From contig JAUTXW010004699.1 of NCBI GenBank assembly GCA_030620095.1, positions 1,117,501-1,181,500 of the forward strand: DNA of 64,000 nt, in the 5' to 3' direction. The DNA comes from Kuschelorhynchus macadamiae (Eukaryota; Arthropoda; Insecta; Coleoptera; Curculionidae). How positions within the stretch are numbered: the stretch's first letter is position 1; the number at the start of each line of letters is the position of its first letter. Positions 33,301 through 43,600 of this stretch are shown in pieces. The position numbers and the translations under genes are program-made. The notes under the pieces were generated by a model, which was not told the DNA's origin, searched no databases, and saw nothing but the letters and a program-made list of their open reading frames with translations.

Positions 33301-34161
33301 AGTTCGCACCAAATGGAATTTTTTATAAATAATAAGTAAAATTGTAATCTAGCATCAGATTTTGTTTTTAAAATGACCCAAAAAATAAATATAATTTTTA
33401 TATTTTTTTTAGATAAGTAAATTAGTAAAACTACTTTATACATTTTTTAAAAATTGAAATATAGAAAATTAATCTAGACATAAAATTAACAATAAACCAC
33501 TTTTTGATCTCAAGCTAAAAAAAATTTTTTTCACATGTTTAATATTAAATCCAAAACGTAAGATGAGGATTTGGATGGTAATATTACGTAAAGTAATATC
33601 TATCCGAAGAACTTACCTTTTTAAATTACGAAAATTTGTTTCTTTTGAAATTTCACTTTTGCAAAATGTAGAAAAAATAACTAAACAACAAACACTTTAT
33701 ATCACTGTTAAACTCTCGCTAGTTAATCGAATACTAAAAAGAAAAACAAAACATTTAAAAACTGCCCCATTCTACAGTATATAGAGCTATATAAAACTAT
33801 ATACTGTACACATACCAATTATGAAGTATAAACAAACATTTTTGCATTGAAAGGCGGCTGCCCTTATCTATCATTTTTATTGCTTTTCCAAGGAACGCTG
33901 CTATAAATAGTTCTATTGTAATTTCGGCAACTCATGCACAGCAAAAAAAGAAATGACCGGTAATAAATTTCTTATGAATGTTTTATCTTAAAAGCCTAAC
34001 AAAATGTAATTTAATTTTTCTTTATTTTCAAAACAAAAATATAGGTATATTTTTGTAATCAAATGGCTAATTTTGTGTTTTTGGCGGGCGGCCTGCGGCC
34101 GCCCCAATAATTTGGCCACCTTTGTGCCGGCACACCGTGCACACCCCTAAAAACGGCCCTG
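30361..34161 (-). mobile_element. hAT transposon, 3.8 kb, nested
   Basis: Ends CAGGGCCG... (30361) and ...CGGCCCTG (34161) are inverted repeats (cagggccgttcctag / ctaaaaacggccctg). A perfect 8-bp duplication, agctgatc, is at 30353-30360 and 34162-34169. The interior encodes a minus-strand hAT transposase with several frame breaks. The clean duplications show simple insertion into the outer MITE. Confidence 0.93.
30680..33204 (-). pseudogene. hAT transposase (ZMYM1/DUF4371-type), frameshifted
   Basis: ATG at 33204 opens MSDRKTKRLSGAQYKKRKLE, the usual start of this hAT group; an in-frame stop follows at once. A TTF-type zinc finger comes next (AWLVYSCRANSIFCLCCKIF...SDWRHLSHIL.KHE..VHH). The DUF4371/RNase-H-like part has YFSIILDSTPDASHTEQITF and DIRGQGYDNGANMSGKHIGL...PCTAHTLNLVI. 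The C-terminal hAT dimerisation block is IPVTVASGERSFSKLKIIKN...QERLTNLGIIAMENE. Frames change near 32265, 31755 and 31190, so this copy is dead, but all domains are present. The acidic N-terminal stretch (32900-33100) is typical. Confidence 0.88.
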
Positions 34162-34291
34162 AGCTGATCGTTGCTCAGTTAAGTAGCGAAAATAAAATAC
34201 GGTACAAAACATGGCGTCCGCTCAATAGCTCGTTCATGGTACGCTCTCAAAGCGATCAGGTGGGTGAATGCGGCCATTGTATTATGAATTC

Positions 34292-34796
34292 TTGGCTTTA
34301 TTTTTTAGGAATTATTCGCCAGATTGCTCCCTGCCCGGGGCTTAGTCAGAGCTAGGCCACCCTCCCAGATGATTTACACCTTATTCCAGTTTGGAGACCT
34401 TATCAGTAGGATGTCCGGATGGCGGGTTCTAAACTCCCGGACACCCTGAATCTTTAAAATACTTCTTGATTTTTCCTCTTTTAATTTCTGAAATGCATCT
34501 TGACTTCCACTAGGTGCTCCTTTAGAGTACTACTGATATCACGAGATGACCCTTTCTTTCAAGCTATCCCCTTATTCTTTGTAGAACTGCAGCAGACGAA
34601 CGGGATAGAATGCAGAAACAACTAGGCTTCATACGTTCACAGCGTTTGCTCCCTTTCTAGCGGGGTCGTTAGTTTCCACACTGAGCGGTTGAGTCTCCCG
34701 TTTCCCCCCGAAATAAGGCAGGAGAACCAAACACGTGGAACCACTTATGTTAATAACACAGAGGTCTGCCTTCGATGAGACGAACCGGAAGACTGA
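34292..34796. repeat. Tandem duplication, copy 1
   Basis: GC-richer block from about 'ttggctttattttttagg' to 'cgaaccggaagactga'. It is repeated at 34869-35415 with roughly 85-90% identity by eye. It starts just after the target duplication of the hAT-like MITE. No coding motif recognised. Confidence 0.85.
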
Positions 34797-34868
34797 CAAA
34801 AATGCGTGATAATTTTCACGTTGAAATTATAACTGTTGTTGTTAGTTTTTCCTGTTACATAACAGGAC

Positions 34869-35415
34869 TTTGGCTTTGCTGCAAGGCAATTGCCAGATTG
34901 CTCTCCGTCCGGGGCTCAGAGTCGTTAAATTGGCGACCCTCGAAGTCGACCCTGCACCTAATTCCAGTTTGGAGACGTTATCGGTAGGATCTCTGGATGG
35001 CGAGCTCTAAACTCCCGGATTTCCTGAATCTTTCCAATACTGCTTAATTTTTCCTCTTTTTAATTTCTGAAATGCATCTTGGCTTCCACTGGGTGCCCCT
35101 TGAGAGTACTACTGTATCACGAGATGACCCTTTCTTTCAAGCTATCTCCTTATCCCTCCCACTCCCGCCACGTAGCGGCCGTTACGCTAATATTCTATGT
35201 AGAACTGCGGCAGACGAACGGGACAGAATGAAGGAACAACTAGGCCTCACACGTTCACAGCGTATGCTCCCTTTCTAGCGGGGTCGTTAGTTTCCACACT
35301 GAGCGTTTGAGTCTCCCGTTTCCCCCCGGAATAAAGCAGCAAATCCGAACACGTGGCACCACTTATGTTAACAACACAGAGGTCTGCATTCGACGAGACG
35401 AACCGGAAGACTGAA
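34869..35415. repeat. Tandem duplication, copy 2
   Basis: Second copy of 34292-34796 (offset about 578 bp), with an extra roughly 40-bp GC-rich piece (cactcccgccacgtagcggc...) near 35155-35195. After both copies the sequence 'aattataactgtt' appears, so the repeat unit extends past 'gactga' and copy 2 lost about 28 bp there. Two units of a longer array or a segmental duplication. Confidence 0.85.
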
Positions 35416-35823
35416 TTATAACTGTTTATAACCTATATTTCAAAAAAGATAAGTTTGACATAAATGGACGTAAAGAAATGGGTAAATTTCATTGTGTTGC
35501 ACACTTAACATAAACCGATTATGTTATATTAACCTCGCGAAAATTTGCTTATTATCGTCACTTGAAATCTGCACATCCGCAAACGGTGTTGTCAAACATG
35601 TTTCAAAATTGAGGTTTGAAAAAAATACTATTCGCAACAGTTCATATCTGAAATACTGAAATTTACAAATTATACTCGTTAGCAATCAATTTATTTATAA
35701 CTAAACGTTATATAGGTAATTATTATTAAATCTGCTTCAACCATTCTAAACAGAATATTAAAAAAGTTATCCATTGTCACAAAGATACTGATTTATACAT
35801 TTTGAGAAATATATGTTTTTAAT

Positions 35824-35877
35824 AGTCTCAGAATTTACAGTATCATATATAATGATGATACTGTAGATTTTGGGATT
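35824..35877. repeat. Short imperfect inverted repeat
   Basis: 'agtctcagaatttacagtatcat' faces 'atgatactgtagattttggg' around a short AT loop; probably the remains of a MITE. Confidence 0.5.
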
Positions 35878-35879
35878 AT

Positions 35880-38800
35880 AAAAAAAATTCACAATATATT
35901 CTAAACAGATTTTTTTTATGTTTGGGCATACCACGGAGGCCTGAGACCTAAAAATAATGCCCCTCTTACATTATACCGTGGTTACTTTTTTTTGGTGACC
36001 CATGCCCTGCATTGCAAGGAGTGGAATCGAAGTTTGCGTCGACGTTTTTCAAATACCGAAACATGCATTTGCATTTCACGGTACCTTTACAAAAACGACG
36101 AACGAATTTTTTCAATCGTTCGTTCAATCAATCATTTTCATAAGCGTACCAATATCAAACGCTGCTATTTGCACAACCGACCGATACTATTTCGTTTCGA
36201 TACGGTGATGACAATGTTTGCACAACAAATAATATAGGACATCAATCACCTGAATATTGTATTTACTGTTTACGTTTATTAACTTCGTTTCGGTGAAGTT
36301 TTTTTTTATTATTTTGTGTTTAGTACTGTTTAATTTTAGACTTTAAACGTTGTGTTGATGTAGCTGGTCTTAGTCTTGCTATGTTCATATGGTGATTCAC
36401 TGGGCACATTCAGATGGTCCCAACAGCGTCTTACAATGTTATTTATATTCGTCTCAGTTATACTTACAAAATTTTGACGTAATACGTATGTCACTCATTT
36501 TTGAAAAAATCGTAGGCTGGCTTTATTCAGCGGGACCGCCTGAATGTACTTATTATTTTAGCTATAGAATAGTTTTTCTACTGAATGATTAAGTTAAACG
36601 CTCACTTGCCAGTGCCATAAGGGTGCGCTCATAACGCACGAGCCAAAAGAAAATAGGTATTGTTTAATTCGCTAAGTAATAGTTAAAAGTCAAGCAAAAA
36701 ATAAAATATTTTGGCTGGAGCTGTATAGGTGGTTTTTTTCAGCTCTGCATATTAAGCGGGTTTCAAATTTTGTCGTCGGTTGTCATTTATGTGCACTTAC
36801 ACCCCAAAATTATAATAAAAATTATAATATAGAAAACAAAGGAATTCCCTTGACAAAATGTCGTTTAATTTGTACAGAAAGTGTTATTTATTTGGGAGTT
36901 TTATGTATATATATGTAGTGAGTTTGAATATTTTTTAATCACCCTGTATACAAGAAGGTAATAAAAGTATATTATGCAAATTGTATCCCCGAAAATAAAT
37001 TATTTGACCTCAAAAACTATATACAGCATTATATTTTATATTATATTTGATATTTTATCCCCCCTTCCGCTACCTCTAAGGGGTAGGGATGTATGTGACA
37101 GAAAATAAATAACGGATTGACCTAAAACTTGTTGATATTAAGAAACCATATATAACTCTATATTTTCCAAACATTTCCAATTTTTTACCCCCTCTCGTTT
37201 TTTTTACCCCCTCTCACCCTTTTCATCTTATCCGATTTTTTTTAATAAAACGGCAAATCATAAAATCCAAAAATTGCTCAAACCAAACACCCTTTTCTTA
37301 TTACTCCTAACCCTTTTTTTACCCCCATTCTTTGGGAATTCCGTATTATAAAAAATATGGGACCAAATTGGTGAACTCCCGCACAAAATGAGCCCAAGAA
37401 CACTAAAATCGGCCAAGGCGTTCCGGAGAAATCTGCGAACATACATAAAAAAAAAAAACAAAAAATTAATCGCACACGTATTTAAGTCGGTTAAAAACGA
37501 TAAAGATAGACATTGTCGCCTGGTCTGGGCTAGTTCAAAATTATTCTTCAATCTTTTTGCCATCGAACAAACGAGCTGTATACAACAGACATCAGATATT
37601 TCTTTCGGTCTTTGAAGGTAATGATAGACCCGTATTCTCAATCAACGGTGGTGATTCGATCATTGCAAGCGTTCGGGATTTGATCGTTCAATACTCTTGG
37701 GTGATTCGGTCACAGATATAGAATCATTCACGATTGACACACCTCTAACGTGTAGTACTGCCACGGTCGTTATTGTATCTACAACAACTGCTGCCTGTTG
37801 TAAGCAGCCCGTTTCACCGGGGCACAGTCTTCCCGGCTTAGTCTAGTACTAGCCGCGCCCGGCGATGCTTTACTTTGATTATCGTCCGAGACCAATGCAA
37901 GTCACCACCGCACAGATATGCAACATTCGGTAACCATATGACAGAATTGCGGTTATTTTGAGCAATGCGGGTAAAAAAACGTTACGAATAAAAACAGATA
38001 ATCGGCTGTTTAACTAATTAAAGGGTCTTTTGTGATTGTTCAAGCTTTAATTTTTGGTTTTTCAAAATATAAGATACTAATTTTGGTGTTCCGGTTAACA
38101 CCAGGAACACAATGTAAATCTCATAACTTTTAATGTAAAAAACCTTACACCAACTCTTATGTTTCTATTAGTGACATGTTATCTGAATATCCCTGAGTTA
38201 TAATAATTGCATTAAAGATAATTTGTATCAAAATGTTTTTCTCCGAGTCGAGATTTGTCCGAAATATTTATTTTTTACCAATTAATAACACTCGCGCCTC
38301 CAAAATTAGTGCTAAATTAGAAAATAACTTGAAGTGTTGAAAGTTTTGGTTTTGCCGCAATATTCTTTTTATCAAAATGAATGTTTAATTTTGCTAAGAG
38401 AAGTGAAAAAGTCAATTACGAAACTGTATTAACAATATTTACGTGTACTTTCCAGTTCTACAAAAAAATTGAATTTTATTCAAAATGGGCCTTGCTTGGT
38501 ACAAATGAACTAGTAATATTGTTTTTAAGACTATTTGGTCCTAACTTCTGTTATCATAAGACTGTTGTTCTTCATTGAGTGTAAATGTTCTTTATCTATC
38601 CCACAATGAACCCGTCCGAAAACCTATTACATCTGAAAAGCTGCTGACCGGACGCTTAACATTTCACTTTGCCAAGTCGATGTAAGATGTAGTTGCTGAG
38701 CTTGCTAATAATGAATTGCTAAATTTGAAGGACCATATTTGGTTAAATGTTGTAGACCACCCCACTGGAATGAATTTCTGGTTTAAATCCACACCACGCC

Positions 38801-39000
38801 TCGCGTACCTGATATCTGATTTCCGATATTTTGAGCTGGGATTTTATTGCTTTAACGATGGTTTTATATGGCTAATCTAACGCTAACCTGTTTTAATATA
38901 GACGCAGAATGTTGTTAACGCGATATCGCGTGCTTTCTTTAGAGCAAGTTTAATCAATCCAAACCTAACTTAATACGCATTTTTATTAATTATATGTTTT
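35880..39000. other. Intergenic DNA between xmas and TMEM94, no gene recognised
   Basis: Several short open frames but no protein motif. Positions 37060-37480 are CCCC/TTTT-rich with 'gcgttccggagaaatctgcg', a style common in insect MITEs. 'caccctgtatac' at 36941 is another MITE-like end. Positions 36000-36230 are open in two frames without a recognised domain. Confidence 0.45.
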
Positions 39001-39029
39001 GTTAAAAAAAAACTTAAAAAAAGTCCTTC

Positions 39030-39130
39030 TGAACGGGGATTCGAACCTTAGCTTAGATACTGTGTAGTTAATCTAAGATTTGAACACATATGCGCCGGAT
39101 CCAAAGCCAAGTATCCTACCACCTATCTAG
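39030..39130 (-). repeat. tRNA-like SINE head, minus strand
   Basis: On the minus strand: an A-box-like 'tggtaggatacttgg' (39121-39107), an anticodon-loop-like 'ctttggatcc', a B-box-like 'gtgttcaaatc' and a second perfect B box 'ggttcgaatcc' (39047-39037). It then runs into T/A-rich sequence. Too long and irregular for a tRNA; a tRNA-derived SINE is likely. Confidence 0.55.
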
Positions 39131-39294
39131 GAAATCTATGCTGGTATTCAACAAAACTGGGGCTAACATAACGAGACGAATTCACCTGACAGTATAATGT
39201 ATGTTAAACCTAAAATCAAGCCCATTAGCCTTTGATAAATTATAGGTTTATTTCGGCGTGGTATAAGCAACACTGTTAGACTATTGGTGTGAAG

Positions 39295-39420
39295 TCTTGT
39301 GGCGCAGTGAAATCTTGCTGAGTTTCACTGTAAAGGATATGTGTTAGAATCCCGGTTCAGCCGGTGATTTTTAGAGTTTCTTTTAAAAAAAACTTAAAAT
39401 TTTGTTTGCGGTAGTGTTTT
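39295..39420 (+). repeat. tRNA-like SINE head, plus strand
   Basis: 'cttgtggcgcagtgaaatc' (A-box-like, about 39297) and 'gtgttagaatccc' (B-box-like, about 39341) are spaced as in a tRNA, then 'ggttcagccggtg' and an A-rich tail (ttttaaaaaaaacttaaaat). It lies 165 bp from the minus-strand head and faces away from it. Confidence 0.5.
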
Positions 39421-39639
39421 AAAAATCATATTGCGTTTTGGTTAGCCCTGGTTCGGTTTTTTTTGAGGAGAAAAAAGTCTATCTATATTTTTTTTAAAAC
39501 CGTTTATTAGCCAAAGAACTACAGCAAATTGATATACAAATTATTTTTAAATCCTTAAAGCTAAATCCCCCAAACAGTACTTAAAGCACAGATATCGGGA
39601 ATAATATAACATGAAAATAAAGAAATCTATAGTGACAAC

Positions 39640-40000
39640 TATTACAATAATAAATTATTCTTTCTAACCTAAGTATATTTTTAATTGTTTGACAAATTTG
39701 TTGTAACCAGCTATACTCCTAAGATAATCAGGTAACTTATTGTATTCGGCAGATGCTTGAAAAAATGGATTGTAAAGACCCTTGTTAGTTCTTACGTTAT
39801 TCAAAAATATATTGTTCTGTGATTTTGTGTTGCAATTATGCAGATCTCTCGAAAATATAACCTTGATATTTGATTTTTGTTTTTTATTTATAATTTTATA
39901 TCATAGCATATCGTAATTAAAAAGTATTTTTAATATTTTATTTTGCAAAATTTCTGTTTTTAAAATTCACCAACCCACAGGTACCCCATACCGGAATTAG
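39640..40000 (-). mobile_element. LINE 3' end, minus strand
   Basis: On the minus strand reads NNIFLNNVRTNKGLYNPFFQ, then ASAEYNKLPDYLRSIAGYNK and FVKQLKIYLG-stop: the C-terminal end of a Jockey/CR1-type ORF2 ('.YN.LP..ir......F...lk.yl'). It ends 0.5 kb upstream of the TMEM94 start codon. Confidence 0.78.
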
Positions 40001-40541
40001 GTATCTAAGATGAGACAAAAAATATGCATTATAAACTTTTAATTTACTATTTTATTAAAATATGGACTTTTAAGACTACTTACTTACTTACTAAGATATA
40101 TATCGTTAGGCATATCTGTCCGGCTAACATTAGGTTAGCTCAGGTTTGTCGATTAACCATCATTGAAGCCATAATAAAAAAATAAAACATTAAATAACAA
40201 GAATACAAAAAATAAAAAAATAAATAACAACAATACAATTCTTTTGTACTAGAAAAAGAACTGTGCAATGTCACGGTATTAGAATTAATATATGTCAGTA
40301 CATATGCTGACGTCATAGTTACGGTTAACTCGATCTGGTAGATTCTTATCCGATGTTTAATTCTGAATGTACTCAAGCAAGATAAATAGTTCATGCGTCT
40401 AGTAGATATTCTGACGAATTACAGTCATTCAGTCATTGCCATTTACATAACTTAACCTTTAAAAACATACTACTTTAATAAAATTATTTGTTTAAATTTT
40501 AAATTAATTAAATTTAAAGTGATTGTTGTGAAAATGGCATA

Positions 40542-40654
40542 ATGGAACAAGTTAACCACGACGAACTTGGCTTAAATACTCGAGATGCCCTAAATAAACT
40601 ACACATAGAGATAGAATCTGTTCTACTGCAGTTTAAATATTCCCAAAAATCTAG
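40542..40654 (+). CDS. TMEM94: TMEM94 exon 1 (start codon)
   Basis: ATG at 40542 opens MEQVNHDELGLNTRDALNKL, then a helix ending QFKYSQKS and a GTAACT donor in phase 2. It matches the vertebrate N terminus with LGLSTRKAL. Exon 2 supplies a single A that completes Arg, so phase agrees across 10.6 kb. A three-codon uORF, ATG-GCA-TAA (40534-40542), overlaps the start codon as TAATG. Confidence 0.85.
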
Positions 40655-43600
40655 GTAACTTCTGACATATTTTTAGAACTAGCTTGTATTTCTAAATTAA
40701 TTGGTATTTTCAGCAGTTATTTGCTTAATTTATAGTGTTCTAAATTAATATAATGGAAATAGGATTCATTCAAAACCCTGACAATATTATGAGTACCTTT
40801 TATTATTTGTGTGTTCATTATTACATTTTCATTATTCAGGTTTAATCTGAAACAAGCGACTTAATACTCTATTAAGCTTTATTGTCTAAAGATGCAATAA
40901 ATGGTACCAATACTAACAATATGATGTTTATGCCAATTATGGTAACTCTGGATAGATCTCTGGTGATAAAAGTTAAATTTACTAACATTAAATAATTGAA
41001 AGCAGTACATTTTTAGGTATTCCTGTTGACCAACACCTTTCTTGGAATAACTACATGGAATATATCTGTAAGAAACTTTTATTGAATAACTTTGCAATAC
41101 TACAGTTAAGGGACTTTGTTGGCTTAAAAAGCCTTAGAGCATTCTATTATTCTCCCATCCAGTCAATCCAGTTATCAGCTAGTTTTTTTGATTTTGTAAA
41201 ATAAAAGTAGATGCTATATGAACACATAAAAATATGAACTTTTTTAATAAGCCAATTTCTTAATATTTTCCTGCCACATCTGGCAACATAGTGCTTGTGA
41301 TGTCAGAAGTCCTAATGTTTTGGTAATGGATAAAATGAAAAACAACATTTTACCAAAATTGAAAATTATGTCACAAAATCATTTATTAACCTCAGTTTGA
41401 AGTTATCCAGGTTTTTTTATTTATTTTTCTGTTTATATATAAAATGATGGAAAAGGAGGTGGATAGGTGACTTAATAGTTGTTTTGTAAAATACTGATTT
41501 GTCTTCATTCCTAGGGAAGGTGATAAAAGGAAATCTTGGTTTGAAGCAATAAGAAAAGAATTTCCATAGAGCAAAACTTGCTTTTACTGTTGTTGTTTAT
41601 ATATGCAATAAATTAGTTTGATTTGTGCACCTTCAAAAGAAGATCAAAAGGGGTAGGCTATTTAACAGATCAATTTATATACTCACTCTGATGTTCCCCT
41701 AGAAACTTTTAATTCTCTTTTACAGCAGTATTTCAACATAGCCTTTCCTGTTCAAAAAATAAAAAAGAGAAACTTTAAATCCTGGACAACTAAAGGTCTA
41801 CGACTGTCATCTAAAAATATGTGATGTCTTCATAATCTTTAGAAGGAACTGGATTAAATCGTATTTGTTAGACAGATCTCAAACAGTCAAGTTATCAGAA
41901 GCAGATGGAGTCATATCTTGTGAGTGGGTAAATGTTACTATGGGAGTGCAACAAGGTACCTAGCGTTCTGGGACCAAGATTATTTCTGTTATTCATTAAT
42001 GATCTTCCTCTACTAGTAAATGACTTTTATGTCACACTTTTTGCAGACGACACATCTATGGTGGTTGAAGCCGACAACTTTGAAATTCTTTGGGCCAAGG
42101 GTAATATCAGTGTCCGTGACATATCTGCTTGGTGTGAGAACAATGGATTTTGTCTAAATAGCTCAAAAACCAACTTTATGCTTTTGAGTTCTGCGGGATA
42201 GAAGTCTGCTTATCAAGGATGGGTCCACTAATATCAAGTAGAGAATCTGTTAAGTTCTTGGGAGTTTCAATTGACCAACACCTCTCCTGGAGTACTCACA
42301 CCGAATGCGTGAGCAGTAAATTGTCATCTCTTAATTTTGCAATGCTAAGGTTGAGAGACTGTGTCAACACCGACATACTTAAGACTTTTTGCTATGGATC
42401 GGTAAATTCTGTCCTGTCATATGGTCTATGGCATGAGGCAAATCTGCTAGCATTGATCAGGTTCTCATAAGTGAAAAGTGAATTCTCAGAACCATGTTTC
42501 GACTAACATTTAGGGCCTCATGTCGCCCACTTTTTGCTTCTGAGAAGATACTTACTGTGATAAACCTTTATGTTCTCCAGTGTGCTTGTATTATATTAAA
42601 CATCGTTTTAGCTCAGGGGCTCAATGTGCATCACTCAGTTGCCGTGGTTTTTTGTGACTTCAAAAGCATTTGACTGTGTAAGTCACAGTTTGCTCTCATT
42701 TCTTGCTGGCCACTATCAGAGAGTCCTGGTTAACTCAGCTTCGTCCACGTTTCTTGATGTTGAGTGAGGAGTTCTGCAGGAATCTGTGTTGGGTCCTTTG
42801 CTTTTCCTGCTTTACATCAATGATTTAGCTTTTGTTGATATTCATGTCCGAATCACCTTATTTGCCGATGACACCTCAATAACTTGGAACCATCCTAACT
42901 TGGACTCCTTAAGTGAGACCATATCACTTGATATTTGTGTCGTTAAGGAGTGATGCGATTCCAACTTCTTAACCCTGAACACTCGTAAAACCTGCCTTGT
43001 GGGATTTAAATGCATGGTGGATGATGTTGTTGTGGGTTCTGTGCCACTGAGCAACCCTTCTGTGTCAAAGTTTCTCAGCGTAAACATAGGCAGTAACATA
43101 AAATTTAATCAGCACATTATGTCTATTAGCAAAAAGGTTGCTGGCAGGTGCTTTACTGTCCGTAGGGTTGCTTCTGAAGTCGGATTCCGTGCTGTCAAGG
43201 TGGTTTATCACTCTCTAGTGGAGTCACACTTACGGTATGGCATTGCATTAAAGGGAAACTCCAGCAATTACCTCTTGGCCACACTAGATGTGCTATCAGA
43301 TGCTTGTGCAAAGCCAACGGCAGATAATCTTGCAGGCTGCTCTTTATCAGCAATAAAATTTTAACATTAACATCTTTTTTTATTCTTGAGACGGTCTGTA
43401 TAGTTTACAAGTACAAGGGAAGTTTTCCTCAGCATGGGCACAAAACTTCTCTTGTGATATTTTATATGATAATTTTAAACTTTCGAACATTATGAAAAGT
43501 ACGATATGTTAGCTTGTTTTATATTAAGTAATGAAAATGTTGAAGCGGCTTCTGAGATGTATTTTAACAGGTAAATAGTTAAATTTTTAGGTATGTTGAA

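Larger units (their letters stand above)
30049..34275. mobile_element. Outer hAT-like MITE (about 420 bp) carrying a nested hAT
   Basis: The left end ggccgcgttcac (30049) and right end gtgaatgcggcc (ending 34275) are inverted copies, with similarity continuing inward through 'cctgatcgct'. It is flanked by a perfect 8-bp duplication, attgtatt, at 30041-30048 and 34276-34283. Eight-bp duplications are typical of hAT elements. Without the nested element it is about 420 bp and non-coding. Confidence 0.85.

Noticed and set aside
36000..36240. Two overlapping plus-strand frames of 68-81 codons
   Set aside because: Neither has a recognisable domain, splice context or start context.
37258..37641. 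127-codon minus-strand frame in the intergenic region
   Set aside because: Overlaps C/T-rich repeat-like DNA; other frames are open too and no motif is seen.
39030..39420. Genuine tRNA genes
   Set aside because: A/B-box spacing and stems are irregular, the minus copy is too long, and both run into A/T-rich tails; SINE heads fit better.
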